Below the pieces are notes generated by a model, which had not been told where the DNA came from, searched no databases, and saw only the letters and a list, made by a program, of their open reading frames with translations. From Streptomyces noursei ATCC 11455 (GTDB taxonomy: Bacteria; Actinomycetota; Actinomycetes; Streptomycetales; Streptomycetaceae): DNA of 64,000 bases. Position 1 is the stretch's first letter. Every line of letters begins with the position of its first letter. Of the stretch, positions 24,457-33,745 are shown in pieces. Made by a program: the position numbers and the translations under genes. Where the stretch lies: contig NZ_CP011533.1 in assembly GCF_001704275.1 (NCBI RefSeq), positions 558,001 to 622,000 of the forward strand. The letters are read 5' to 3'.

Positions 24457-26019
24457 ATGGACTATGACGTAGTGGTGGCCGGAGGCGGCCCGGTCGGACT
24501 GATGCTGGCCTGCGAACTCCGGCTCGGAGGCGCGCGGGTGGCCGTCCTGGAGCGCCTCACCGAAGTGAACCCGACGATCAAGGGCGGGGCGATCACCACG
24601 CCCAGCGCCGAGGCGCTCTACCGCCGAGGCATGCTGCCCGCGCTGGCCGAGGTGCAGCGGCAGGCGATGGACCGCTTCCAGGCATTCATGCGCGAACGGA
24701 ACGGCGGGGACGGAGGCGGGGCCGCGGGCCAAGGGCTCGGGATCGTCGGGCACTTCGCCGGAATCATGCTGCGCGCCGACCTGGTCGACCGTACGGAGCC
24801 GGGCCTCGGCGACGCCGGACCCGCCGCCGAGATCGCTTTCGTGGCGCAGCAGGACATCGAGCGGCTGCTCGGCGGGCGGGCGGACGAACTCGGCGTCGAC
24901 GTGCGCCGAGGAGTGGAGCTGACCGGCTTCGACGCGGACGACGAGGCCGTCACCGTGCGGACCAGCCACGGGGCCATACGCGCCGGCTGGCTCGTGGGCT
25001 GCGACGGCGGCCGCAGCACGGTCCGCAAGCTCGGCGGGTTCGAATTTCCCGGTACGGACCCGGAGATCACCTGTCACCAGGCGGTCGTGGAGATGACCGG
25101 CGCCGAGGATCTGAAGGTCGGCTGGACCGCCACGGACACCGGGGTGTACGCCCACGGGCCGATGCCGGGCCGCGTCGTCACCGTGGAGTTCGACGGCCCG
25201 CCGGCCGACCGGGACGCGCCGGTCACCACCGAGGACCTCCAGGCGCGGCTGCGTCGCGTTTCCGGCGTGGACGTCACGATCACCGAAGTGCGCACCGCGA
25301 CCCGCTTCACCGACCACGCCCGTCAGGTCACCGACTACCGCAAGGGCCGGGTGCTGCTGGCGGGCGACGCGGCGCACGTGCACTCCGCGTTCGGCAGCCA
25401 GGGGCTGAGCCTGGGTATCGGGGACGCGATGAACCTCGGCTGGAAGCTCGCCGCGGTGATTGCCGGCCGGGCGCCGAAGGGGCTGTTGGACACGTACACC
25501 TCCGAGCGGCACCCGGTCGGTGCGTGGGTCCTGGACTGGACCCGGTCCCAGGTCGCGGCCATGCGCCCGGACCCGCAGTCCCGGGCCCTGCGCGAGATCG
25601 TCAGCGACCTGGCGGGGACGGTCGTGGGCACCACGTACCTCACCGCGCGGCTCAACGGTGGCGGGGTGCGGTACGAGCTGCCGGGCGAGCACCCGCTGAC
25701 CGGCCGCAGCACCCCGGACCTCGAACTCACCGACGGCGGCCGCCTCGCGGACCACCTCCACGGCGGCCGGGCACTCCTGCTCGACCTCACCGACGACCCG
25801 GAGCTCCGGGCCCTCGCTGCGGGGTATGCCGGCCGCGTCGACACCTTGACGGCCGGCTGCCCGTCCCGCCCGGAACTGGCGGCGGTCCTCGTCCGTCCGG
25901 ACGGCTTCACGGCCTGGGCAGCCGACGCGGGGGCGCAGGCGCCGACGTCGACGGCCGGGCTGGCGGAGGCGCTGGAGGAGTGGTTCGGAGTGCCAGAGGG
26001 TGCGGTGACGCCGGGGTGA
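24457..26019 (+). CDS. FAD-dependent aromatic monooxygenase
   Basis: 520 aa, class A flavoprotein hydroxylase. FAD motif VVVAGGGPVGLMLACEL at residues 5-21, LVGCDGGRS (the DG motif) near residue 185 and LLAGDAAHVHSAFGSQGLS (the GD motif) near 305. A thioredoxin-like C-terminal domain follows (SRPELAAVLVRPDGFTAW). This is the PgaE/MtmOIV/RdmE-like layout of polyketide and aromatic hydroxylases, and also of rifampicin monooxygenase relatives. No polyketide genes are near, so detoxification of an aromatic compound is more likely. The upstream MarR gene is only a remnant, so the enzyme may now be unregulated. Confidence 0.9.
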   Translation: MDYDVVVAGGGPVGLMLACELRLGGARVAVLERLTEVNPTIKGGAITTPSAEALYRRGMLPALAEVQRQAMDRFQAFMRERNGGDGGGAAGQGLGIVGHFAGIMLRADLVDRTEPGLGDAGPAAEIAFVAQQDIERLLGGRADELGVDVRRGVELTGFDADDEAVTVRTSHGAIRAGWLVGCDGGRSTVRKLGGFEFPGTDPEITCHQAVVEMTGAEDLKVGWTATDTGVYAHGPMPGRVVTVEFDGPPADRDAPVTTEDLQARLRRVSGVDVTITEVRTATRFTDHARQVTDYRKGRVLLAGDAAHVHSAFGSQGLSLGIGDAMNLGWKLAAVIAGRAPKGLLDTYTSERHPVGAWVLDWTRSQVAAMRPDPQSRALREIVSDLAGTVVGTTYLTARLNGGGVRYELPGEHPLTGRSTPDLELTDGGRLADHLHGGRALLLDLTDDPELRALAAGYAGRVDTLTAGCPSRPELAAVLVRPDGFTAWAADAGAQAPTSTAGLAEALEEWFGVPEGAVTPG

Positions 26020-26232
26020 TCCGTCGCTCTGCTGACTGACTCGAACCACGAGCCGATCCCACCCACGGCCGCCGCACCCACCCGGTGTGGCGGCCGCCCG
26101 CACCCCGGTCCCGGCCCAGCAGCAGCCCGGAGCTGTCACCGGCCGCCTACCGCACCCGCCGCGCACAGCCGCCACGCCCTCCGCCGGTGTGACGGCGTGT
26201 CCGGCGGGTCGAAGGTGGGCGTATCCGGCCCG

Positions 26233-26601
26233 TCAGGCATACCCCGGGCTCATCCAGGCACACCGAGATGGCCGTCCATCCCCGATGACGAGGACGCAGT
26301 CCATCGAGGCCCGCACCGCGTCGTCCCAGGCGTGGGGGCTGCGGTGGTGGTTCCGGTGTCCTGCGGCGAGCACGGACCGGAGTTCCGCAAGATGCGGGGT
26401 GTCCGCCGGGAGTTGCAGTCGCGCGAGGAGGGCCAGTGCGGCCGTCGGCTCCAACTCGCCGTATACATCGTGGTAGCCGGCCAGCAGGCCCTTGAACAGC
26501 GGCCCGTGCAGGCCGGGGAGCCCCACAGCGGTGTCGTACGTTCTTCGCTTCACGGGCCAGGGCGCGAGGCCCGAGCAGGCCAGATGAAGCCCGTACGGGT
26601 A
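26233..26601 (-). pseudogene. C-terminal fragment of an unrecognised protein
   Basis: A plausible coding stretch without a start: GLHLACSGLAPWPVKRRTYD, HGPLFKGLLAGYHDVYGEL, LELAALALLARLQL-like helices, ending VLVIGDGRPSRCAWM. Residues such as FKGLLAGYHDV recall the helical lobe of aminoglycoside-phosphotransferase-like kinases, but this is not firm. It ends head to head with the asparagine-synthetase-like remnant at about 26605, as at the HxlR/dehydrogenase junction. Confidence 0.4.
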
Positions 26602-26611
26602 CGCGCTCGGC

Positions 26612-26959
26612 GTGACGCCGGTGTACCCGAACTTGGACAACGAGGCCGTGCGGGCCGCGTTCGCCGTCCCGGCCCTCGCCCGGCGCGGGCTCGTGGCCTG
26701 CAAGCCGCTGCTGCGGGCCTCGCTGCCCGGTATCCCGGACTGGCTGACCTCCCGCCGCTCGAAAGGCTCGTTCACCGCCCAGCGCATCGCCGGCCTCGCC
26801 CGCCACCAGTCCTTGCCCGGCGAGTTGATCGCGTCGAGTCCGCTCGCGGACGGCGGGCTGATCGACCCCGTCGCCGTCCGCGCCGCTCTCGCGCAGGCGG
26901 CCCGGGGCCAGAGCGCCACGTCGATCGCTGACCTGCACCAGCTGATCGTCACGTGCTGA
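26612..26959 (+). pseudogene. asparagine-synthetase/lasso-cyclase-like C-terminal fragment
   Basis: About 115 codons: VYPNLDNEAVRAAFAVPA, ACKPLLRASLPGIPDWLTSR, RSKGSFTAQRIAGLARHQ and ADLHQLIVTC. This is the C-terminal end of the asparagine-synthetase-like proteins that serve as lasso-peptide macrolactam synthetases (the LDN, KPLL and KG.FT words). The ATP-binding SGGxDS part is missing. No lasso precursor, protease or RRE gene is nearby, so only a relic of such a cluster remains. Confidence 0.65.
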
Positions 26960-26990
26960 TGTCTGGAAATCGCGCCAAGCTCCCCGAGCC

Positions 26991-27008
26991 GGCGGCCGAA
27001 CGGCCGCC
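26991..27008. terminator. hairpin between convergent genes
   Basis: GGCGGCCG-AA-CGGCCGCC, an 8-bp perfect stem between the rightward asparagine-synthetase-like remnant and the leftward nuclease gene. There is no U-run. Probable bidirectional terminator. Confidence 0.45.
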
Positions 27009-27010
27009 CG

Positions 27011-28237
27011 TCACGGCGCGATGATCACCTCGTACCACTCCATCTCGAGGATGCGGTCCGCGACGACGGCCCGGCCGAGTTCACCCCCCGCCCCCGTGTT
27101 CTCGGGCTTGGGCACATGAGCCCGGATACAGGGCGAGAAATCACCGTGAGGACTGGCCCGTACGACGTCGACGTGCCACACCCCGCCGGTCTTCCTGGGG
27201 ATGATCTCCGTACACTCCGAGCCGTTCGTGCCACCCTGCACGGAGCTGGCGAAGGGAAACTCTTCACAGGAGTCGTCCGGGACGCTGGGGTCCTTCTTGA
27301 ACGGGTCCGGGGCCGCCGTGCACGACTGCCTGCGCTTCTGGGCCGCCGCCTTCTTCCCACCGGCATTACGCTGCAGCGGCTTCGTCTTGGTGCCGAAGTT
27401 GCCGCCCTTGAGGTTGCTCTGCGCCCACCCGTAGGCGATGGCGGCGGCCCCGTAGGCGGATTCGCGGATGGTCACGTTGGCCATGTGTCCCATCACAACG
27501 CAGCCGGGGGTGCTACCGACCTGCGCGTCACAGCGCAGATCGTGGCCGTTCCAGGTCACCGGGTTCGCAGGGCCGCCGCCCGCGTCAAGGATCTCCCCGA
27601 ACGATGTGTAGGTGGGGGAGATGAACGAGTAATTGCCTTTGGTGACAGTGGAGGTGAAGGACAAGTTCCCGGTCTTCTCATCGCCCAGCGCCAGTTCGAC
27701 GGGCGCGCCGCCCCAGGCCGGTGCGTCCACGGTACACAGGCCGCTGCAGGTGGCGGACAGATCCATCGACACGGTCTTCGCGTTGCCCGTCATCTCGGTG
27801 GCCTTGACGGCGATGTTCTCCGTCCACTTCCCGCTGGAGGAGCTCAGGCGAGCGAAGCTCACGGCCACGACGACGGCGCGGCCTATCTCCTTGCCGTTGG
27901 TGTCGAAGGCCGAGTTCGTGAACTTCTCGCCCCAGCAGTAGTTGTGCCGGTCGGAGTTCCGGCCGTTGGCGCACGGACCATCCGAGTCGCCGAGCATGCT
28001 GCGTGCGGTGACAGTGGCCGGGGCGGCGACGGGCACCGCCTTGGTGCAGGTCCAGCCGGTGCCCCGGCGACGCGCCTGGGAGTCCGGGACGGTGGCCTTG
28101 CATGTGCCGTGGCCCTTGGGGGGTGTCGCCCGGCTCCCGGCGGGTGCGGCGGCCGCCGGTGAGACGCCCAGGGCGAGCAGGGCCGCGGTGACGGCGAGTG
28201 CGGCTACGGCCGCGAGCAGGTGTCTGACGCGTTTCAA
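27011..28237 (-). CDS. exported NucA/NucB-type deoxyribonuclease
   Basis: 408 aa from a TTG start at 28237, preceded by GAGGAG at eight bases; no ATG or GTG fits the signal peptide. Residues 1-32 are a Sec signal (KRVRHLLAAVAALAVTAALL, cleavage after AAAA). A middle region is rich in beta strands and Cys (CANGRNSDRHNYCWG). The C-terminal 110 residues are a NucA/NucB domain: DSCEEFPFASSVQGG, ECTEIIPRK and RILEMEWYEVII. The acidic pair in CEEFPFA is the catalytic-site word. NucA/NucB enzymes are secreted DNases. The long N-terminal region is not part of NucB and may direct it to a surface or partner. Divergent from another exported protein. Confidence 0.8.
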   Translation of the reverse strand: MKRVRHLLAAVAALAVTAALLALGVSPAAAAPAGSRATPPKGHGTCKATVPDSQARRRGTGWTCTKAVPVAAPATVTARSMLGDSDGPCANGRNSDRHNYCWGEKFTNSAFDTNGKEIGRAVVVAVSFARLSSSSGKWTENIAVKATEMTGNAKTVSMDLSATCSGLCTVDAPAWGGAPVELALGDEKTGNLSFTSTVTKGNYSFISPTYTSFGEILDAGGGPANPVTWNGHDLRCDAQVGSTPGCVVMGHMANVTIRESAYGAAAIAYGWAQSNLKGGNFGTKTKPLQRNAGGKKAAAQKRRQSCTAAPDPFKKDPSVPDDSCEEFPFASSVQGGTNGSECTEIIPRKTGGVWHVDVVRASPHGDFSPCIRAHVPKPENTGAGGELGRAVVADRILEMEWYEVIIAP

Positions 28238-28329
28238 AGGGTGGTTCTCCTCAATCGGTGGTGTACGGGTCCACCTGGCATCGAACCGGCCCGACGCCCG
28301 CGCGCACAGGGGCGGAATAAGCCCCTCTA

Positions 28330-28345
28330 TGGTCATTTTTGACCA
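28330..28345. promoter_or_regulatory. palindrome between nuclease and exported-protein genes
   Basis: TGGTCA-TTTT-TGACCA, perfect 6-4-6. It lies between the divergent starts at 28237 and 28429, 84 bases from the latter. The TTTTT core is AT-rich within GC-rich DNA. Candidate common operator for both exported proteins. Confidence 0.55.
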
Positions 28346-28428
28346 GTTCCAGGCTCACACCACCACCCCCGTTGGCCGCTACATTCACCCCCTGTCAGAT
28401 CAGCAACCACCAAGGGGGAAGGGCAACA

Positions 28429-29724
28429 ATGCGCCCCAGAAGACCAGTCGGCCGCATAGGCAGAACGCTCATGGCCGCCACCGCCTCCGCAGCGTGCGTG
28501 CTCACCGCGGCGGGCCTCACGGCCTCACCGGCCGCCGCCGCACCCGCCACAACGGCCGCCGCCGCGGGGGACGGGCCCGAGGCCGGTCAGTCCTGTACCG
28601 CGGCTGACCTCGGCACGCGCCACCCGTACATCAAGAGCTCCGAGGTGTCCCCGACGATCACCCACTTCAAGGGCTGGTACGTCACCGAGGGCACCACCGG
28701 CACGCATACGGTCAACACCAACACCCAGACCACCATCTCGGTCTCCGTCGGCCTCACGGGCAATGTCGAAGGCAGTTTCGCCATCGAGACGCTCGGCAAA
28801 GTCGGCGCGAGCCTGGGCCTGAACGTGCAGGTCAACTACACCTCCACCAGCAGCGTTTCGGACTCCGTCACCTGGAACTTCCACCAGCCCGGCTACTACG
28901 GCCTCTACAAGGGCACCAAGAAAGTCACCGGCACCTACGGCAGCCTCAACTGCAACCGTGTCAAGCAGGACGACGGCTCCTGGGCCCTGAAGTGGATCAA
29001 GAGCGCCGACACCGGCAGCTACACCACCTACACCACCCTTGAGGAAGGTGCGGTGCGCTGCGAGGACAAGGTCCCCGCAAACAGCATCATGGCCAAGGCA
29101 CAAGGCCTCCTCGACTGCGGCTCCGCCACCGCGGCCGCCAAGCACGAGGCCGGTCCGGTCCCCTCGGCGAAGGCCGACGCCTTCAAGGCCGCCCAGAAGG
29201 CCGCCACCGACACGCACGGGCAGCCGGACGCCAAGAAGACCACCAGGAGCCGGGCCCCCAGCATGCGGGCCGCCCTGAACTGCCAATCGGCCGCCTACAA
29301 GATCGCCGTCCCCGGCAGACCCCTGAACTGGAGCGCACCGCTCCTGGCCAACGACGGGATCCGCCTGCGCGAATCGACGATCTTCAGCGCCCACCTGGAC
29401 AACTGGCGCCTGTGCAACGTTACCGAGTCCAACGGAGTCCTCGAGGCGTCCCTGTGGAACTGGGGCAACGGCGGGTGCGCGACCGTCCCCGAGCAGACCG
29501 CGGCCACCGAACAGGCGGCCCTGAAGACAGCCCCCTGCGCGGAGGACGACCTCCAGCGGTTCTCCATCTACCGCGACGTCCCCGGCTCCGGGAAGATCGG
29601 CATTCAGAACAAGTACACCGGCTCCATGATCGGCTATGACCGCTACGCCGACGGCGATTTCCTGCGCCAGTACTCCAGCGGCAGGCAGGACGGCTCCGGC
29701 ACGTTCGACCTCCTGCAGGTCTGA
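28429..29724 (+). CDS. exported Thr/Ser-rich protein with beta-trefoil-like C-terminus
   Basis: 431 aa. Sec signal at residues 1-39 (RRPVGRIGRTLMAATASAAC, cleavage after AAAA). Residues 85-165 form a long alternating Ser/Thr pattern (TQTTISVSVGLTGNVEGSF, VNYTSTSSVSDSVTWNF) of the kind seen in beta-hairpin insertion regions of aerolysin/ETX-type pore formers, followed by GYYGLYKGTKKVTGTYG. The C-terminal 150 residues (LNWSAPLLANDGIRL, FSIYRDVPGSGKIGIQNK, DGDFLRQYSSG) look like a ricin-type beta-trefoil. I do not recognise the family with certainty. Strong AAGGGGGAAGGG ribosome site before ATG 28429. It is paired divergently with a secreted nuclease. Confidence 0.6.
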   Translation: MRPRRPVGRIGRTLMAATASAACVLTAAGLTASPAAAAPATTAAAAGDGPEAGQSCTAADLGTRHPYIKSSEVSPTITHFKGWYVTEGTTGTHTVNTNTQTTISVSVGLTGNVEGSFAIETLGKVGASLGLNVQVNYTSTSSVSDSVTWNFHQPGYYGLYKGTKKVTGTYGSLNCNRVKQDDGSWALKWIKSADTGSYTTYTTLEEGAVRCEDKVPANSIMAKAQGLLDCGSATAAAKHEAGPVPSAKADAFKAAQKAATDTHGQPDAKKTTRSRAPSMRAALNCQSAAYKIAVPGRPLNWSAPLLANDGIRLRESTIFSAHLDNWRLCNVTESNGVLEASLWNWGNGGCATVPEQTAATEQAALKTAPCAEDDLQRFSIYRDVPGSGKIGIQNKYTGSMIGYDRYADGDFLRQYSSGRQDGSGTFDLLQV

Positions 29725-29734
29725 CCGACAGCAA

Positions 29735-29769
29735 CCCCGGGACGGGCCACGCCTGTTGCCCGCCCGGGG
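29735..29769 (+). terminator. terminator hairpin after exported protein
   Basis: CCCCGGGACGGGC, ten-base loop, GCCCGCCCGGGG; one bulged base. It begins 11 bases after the stop codon. The 490 bases that follow (29770-30260) contain no gene I can support. Confidence 0.65.
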
Positions 29770-30260
29770 CCTTCGGCGGCCGCGCCCGCCCGACCTGCCT
29801 GTGAACCGGGAGTGCACATTCGGACAAGGCTGCCCGCTCCCGTTCCACGCGCACCTTCCACGCCTCAATCTGGTCTGCCTCGCGAGACGGAACCGGGCAC
29901 CAGCAGCGGCGGCCGCTTCAACCAGCCGAGTAACCAACAGGCCCTTGTCCCCTGAGATATGAAGTTGCCCTGACGGCGCAGGGGCCACAATGCGGTGCCT
30001 GGGCACCTTCCTGAACGCCCTGACGGGGTTGCTGCCGGTCGAAGGCAGCCGCCGCATCTCCAAGCCGGATCGGCTGCGCCACTCCCCGCGTGGCATCACC
30101 GGCCCCGGCGCGGGCAAGGCCACCGACCGGTTCATCGAGCTGAACAAGCTCGACGCCTCCGGCTGGGACCCGTGAGTCGCAACAAGCTCGCGGACCAGGC
30201 TGACCAGTGGTGTGGCCAGGACGACTGGCGAGCTGCCGGATGTCTGGTGGGATCGAGGGC

Positions 30261-30685
30261 ATGACTGCTTCTGCTGCCGGCGGAAGTCCGGCCACGGCGA
30301 CGTACGACCGCATCGGCATCGGCTACCGTCGGGGCGGCAACCGGACCCGCGTCTGGCCGCGTTGATCCGCGATGCCCTGGCCGGGGCGCGTACGGTCGTC
30401 GGTGTCGGTGCGGGTGCCGGTTCCTACGAGCCGACGGACGCGGAGGTGACCCCGGTGGACCCCTCGCAGGTCATGCTCGACCGGCCTCCTGGCTCGCGGA
30501 AGGTTCTCGCGGGCGCGGAGGAACTCCCCTTCGTGGACGGTGCGTTCGACGTCGCGATGGCGGTGGTGACCGTGATGGCGGTGCACCACTGGCCCGATCT
30601 GCGCCGTGGGCCGAGCGAACTGCGGCGGGTCGCCCGCCGCCAGGTCGCCTTCACCTGGGACCCGACGCATCTCCGAGAGTGTGAA
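30261..30685 (+). pseudogene. class I SAM-dependent methyltransferase, frameshifted and truncated
   Basis: ATG 30261 opens TYDRIGIGYR and runs to a stop at 30363. In another frame the sequence continues RQPDPRLAALIRDAL, VVGVGAGAGSYEP (the SAM-binding GxGxG), VTPVDPSQVML (the acidic residue binding the SAM ribose) and AVHHWPDLR, ending FTWDPTHLRE. The frame change lies near 30335. The C-terminal 80-100 residues of the family are missing; from about 30690 the sequence no longer matches. Confidence 0.7.
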
Positions 30686-30786
30686 CCGCAGCACGGCACG
30701 GATCGAGCGGCGGTCCCCGCGTCCGGCACGCCTGACACACCCGGCGCCATCGCGCCGGTCTCCTCCTCCTGACGGGAAAGGTGATC

Positions 30787-31758
30787 ATGACAGTCATGAC
30801 GTTGTCCACGGCGTTCACCACGTTGTTCGGTGTGCGGCACCCGATCGTGCTGGCTCCGATGGGCGGATCGGCCGGCGGTGAGCTGGCGGCGGCCGTCTCG
30901 CGCGGTGGCGGGCTCGGGTTGTTGGGCGCCGAGGGCGGGGAGTCGGAGTGGTTGGCGCGCGAGCTGCCGATCGCGGCCGGGGCCGGGAAGCCCTGGGGTG
31001 TCGGCTTCCAGACCTGGGCGACCAGCGTCGCGGCGATCGAGCAGGCGCTGGAGTACGGCCCCCGAGCGGTGATGTTCTCCTTCGGGGATCCGACCCCCTA
31101 CGTCGAGCGTGTCCGTGCGGCCGGTGCGGCGGTGCTGCTGCAGGTCACCGACCTGGAGGAGGCCAGGCAGGCGGTGGACCTGGGCGCCGACGTCATCGTG
31201 GCGCAGGGCACCGAGAGCGGTGGGCACGGCGCCCGGCACGGGCGGTCCACGCTGCCCTTCGTGCCGGTCGTGGTGGATCTGGCGGACGGCGTGCCGGTAC
31301 TGGCGGCCGGCGGGATCGCGGACGGCCGCGGCGTGGCCGCCGCACTGGTCCTCGGCGCCGCCGGGGCGCTCATCGGCACCCGCTTCCAGGCAACGGCCGA
31401 GGCGCTGGTCGACCCCTCGATCGCCGAGGCACTGGTCCGGGGACGCGGACAGGACACGGAACGCAACCGCATCCTCGACATCGCCCGCAGCTCCCGCTGG
31501 CCCGCGAAGTACACGGCTCGCACACTGGGTCACCCGCACCTCGACCAATGGCGGGGCCGGGAAGCGGAACTCGCGGCGGACCCGTCGGCGGCCCGCCTCG
31601 CCTACGAGGACGATGTCACGCGCGGCGCCGTGACCCCCTTGCCCGTCTGGGCGAGCGAGGCCATCGACCTCGTCACCGACCTGCCGCCGGCGGCCGATCT
31701 CGTCCCCGCCCTGGCCGCCGAGGCCGGTAGGGCCCTGGCCCGGGCGGGACGCGCCTGA
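30787..31758 (+). CDS. nitronate monooxygenase
   Basis: 323 aa TIM-barrel flavoprotein: HPIVLAPMGGSAGGELAAA at the FMN site, VIVAQGTESGGHGARHG (the catalytic-His region of the NPD/2-nitropropane dioxygenase family), VLAAGGIADGRGVAAAL and GTRFQATAEA (phosphate binding). It oxidises propionate-3-nitronate and related nitronates. ATG 30787 is preferred over GTG 30781 because of the spacing from GGGAAAGG. No obvious operon partner. Confidence 0.9.
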   Translation: MTVMTLSTAFTTLFGVRHPIVLAPMGGSAGGELAAAVSRGGGLGLLGAEGGESEWLARELPIAAGAGKPWGVGFQTWATSVAAIEQALEYGPRAVMFSFGDPTPYVERVRAAGAAVLLQVTDLEEARQAVDLGADVIVAQGTESGGHGARHGRSTLPFVPVVVDLADGVPVLAAGGIADGRGVAAALVLGAAGALIGTRFQATAEALVDPSIAEALVRGRGQDTERNRILDIARSSRWPAKYTARTLGHPHLDQWRGREAELAADPSAARLAYEDDVTRGAVTPLPVWASEAIDLVTDLPPAADLVPALAAEAGRALARAGRA

Positions 31759-31793
31759 CCGGAACTGCGCAGGGCGCGCCGCACCCGGTCGCT

Positions 31794-33428
31794 TCAGCCG
31801 TGGGCGACCGGGGGGGCGGCCTTCGCGATCCAGCCAGGTGGAGAGGCTGAAGAGCCGCCACAGCAGGCGCCAGTCGAACTTCTCCAGGTCGGTGAAGGCA
31901 CCGTCGCGCAGGATTCCAGGTCGTTCAGGGGGCCTTCGGTGATGGTGGCGGAGAAGTCGGGCCAGTTGTCCGTCGTCCAGTCCGCGTACGAGAAGTGGTC
32001 GTCGAAGCCCACCTTGGGCTCGGTGAATTCCTCGGCGAGCGGGGTGCCGCTGAAGACGCCGCGGAGCAGGTGCTTGGGAGCGCCGGGCCGGATGCGGCGC
32101 TCCACGGGCAGGCTGAAGACGCCGGCCACGAGGTCGATGTCGAAGAACGGGGAGCGCACCTCCACACCGCGTGCGATGCCGTTCTCGTCCGTCGCGCGGA
32201 AGTTGTCGTACGCCATGAGCCGGAACAGGTCGAGGGCCTGTCCGAACAGCACCGGGTCGGTGTGTTCGGCCGTCGAGTAGGGGAAGGGGCGGTCCAGGGT
32301 GTCGCCGAGTGCGGCGGTGCGGGCGGCGATGGCGTCGCGGCCGAAGTCGGTGACGAACTTGCCCCAGCCGGCGGTGCGGTTCCAGCGTTCCCACAGTGAT
32401 GTGGCCATCCACTCCTCGGTGGTGGAGCCCACGGCGTCCGCGCGCAGCGCGGCGTAGCGGACGTAGCCGCCGAACACCTCGTCGGCGCCGTGACCGCCGA
32501 GGAGGACGGCGGAGTGGTCGCGGGCGGCGCGGTGCAGGGCGTCGTTGTGCAGGACCAGCGGCTCGGCGGCGGGCGCGTCGAGCGTGCCGTTCAGCAGGTC
32601 CACCGTGGCGTCGAGCGAGGGGATGCGGAACGGCACCTCGTGCAGGTCCACGCCGAACTTCCGGGCCAGGGCGCGGGCCCGCCGCAGGTTTTCGTCCTCG
32701 TCGGGGTGCCGGGCGGAGAACACCGTGACGGCCGCCGCGGGTTCGGCATGCGCGAGCGCGGCCTGGAGGACCGTGGAAGAGTCCATGCCGCCGGAGAAGC
32801 CGACGGCGACCGGCCGGTCGGCCACCAGGGCGCGGCGGTGCGCCTGGTCGATGAGGTGCCCGATCTCGGCCTCGTCGGCGGGGGTTGTCCGCAGTCCGGA
32901 CACCGGGGTGAGGGAGGCGGCCAACCGTGGACCGGCGTGGCCGGGACCGATCCGGAGCACTCCGCCCGCAGGTACGGAGTGGATGTCCCGGTACAGGGTC
33001 CGGTTGTCCGTCAGGCGACCCAGACCGAGGAACGCGAGTGCGTCGACCGGGTCGAGGGGGAGGTCCTCGCCGCGCAGGCAGGCGGACAGGCAGCGGATCT
33101 CCGAGGCGAAGGCGAAGAGTTCGGGAGAGTCGTAGTAGTAGAGGGGGCGTTCTCCGAGCCGGTCCCGGACCAGGGTGAGGTGGTGCGCGGTGCTGTCCCA
33201 GACGGCGAGCGCGAAGAGCCCGCGCAGGTCCTCGAAGGCGGGGTGCCGCGTTCGGCGCAGAGTTCCAGGGCCACTTGGAGGTCGCCGGGGGGGCATGCGG
33301 TGGCGCCGGTGATCGGGCAACCGGCGGCTGAGTTCACGGTAGTTGAGCACCTCGCCGTTGCCGACCATCACCAGGGCCCGTTCGCGGTCGAACATCGGCT
33401 GGCGGGCGTCGTCGACGGCGGTGTCGAC
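31794..33428 (-). pseudogene. asparagine-synthetase-like protein, N-truncated and frameshifted
   Basis: Homology starts inside the glutaminase domain (ARQPMFDRERALVMV, then GNGEVLNYREL), so Cys2 and the RGPD motif are missing. The synthetase domain has VAVGFSGGMDSSTVLQAAL (PP-loop), LLGGHGADEVFGGY and GVEVRSPFFDIDLVAGVF. A 70-bp segment near 33240-33310 is in another frame (GDLQVALELCAERG), bounded by a seven-G run and a second compensating shift. A third shift near 31915 throws the C-terminus (LRDGAFTDLEKFDWRLLWRL) out of frame. Fused in frame to a glycosyltransferase fragment at its 5' end. Probably inactive. Confidence 0.75.
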
Positions 33429-33745
33429 CCAGGCTTCCGCCGCCGGGGCGGCCGGATCGATGGCGGGCGCGAACATCTCCTGGAGCCGCACCGCCGGGTC
33501 GGGGTGCTTGCGGGCGAAGTGGCCGAGGTTCTCCCGCCATTCGCGGTACATCGACGCGGAGGCCGGGGAGCGGTGTTCGTGGTAGACGGCGGCCCGGGTG
33601 CTGTAGCGCATCCGGACGCCGTCCCGGACGAGTCGGTAGCCCAACTCGGCGTCCTCCAGGCCCCAGCCGCGGAACCGCTCGTCGAAGCCTCCGGCCGCGG
33701 CCAGTCGGTCCGGGCGCACCGAGGCGTTGTCGCCGAGCCGACTAC
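33429..33745 (-). pseudogene. GT2 glycosyltransferase C-terminal fragment fused to the synthetase
   Basis: Residues RLGDNASVRPDRLAAAGGF, DERFRGWGLEDAELGYRL and YHEHRSPASASMYREW are the acceptor-side end of a GT2 (galactosyltransferase-like) enzyme; GWGLEDAELG is the catalytic ED motif. The nucleotide-binding N-terminal domain is absent. The fragment reads in frame into the asparagine-synthetase remnant at about 33429, making one open frame from two broken genes. Confidence 0.7.

Noticed and set aside
29990..30175. 61-codon frame on the + strand (LLPVEGSRRISKPDRL, RHSPRGITGPG) resembling a transposase-associated domain
   Set aside because: Only a short stretch looks meaningful, with no family signature that I can name and no element ends. 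It could be a piece of a Tn3-type or similar transposase, but the evidence is too thin.
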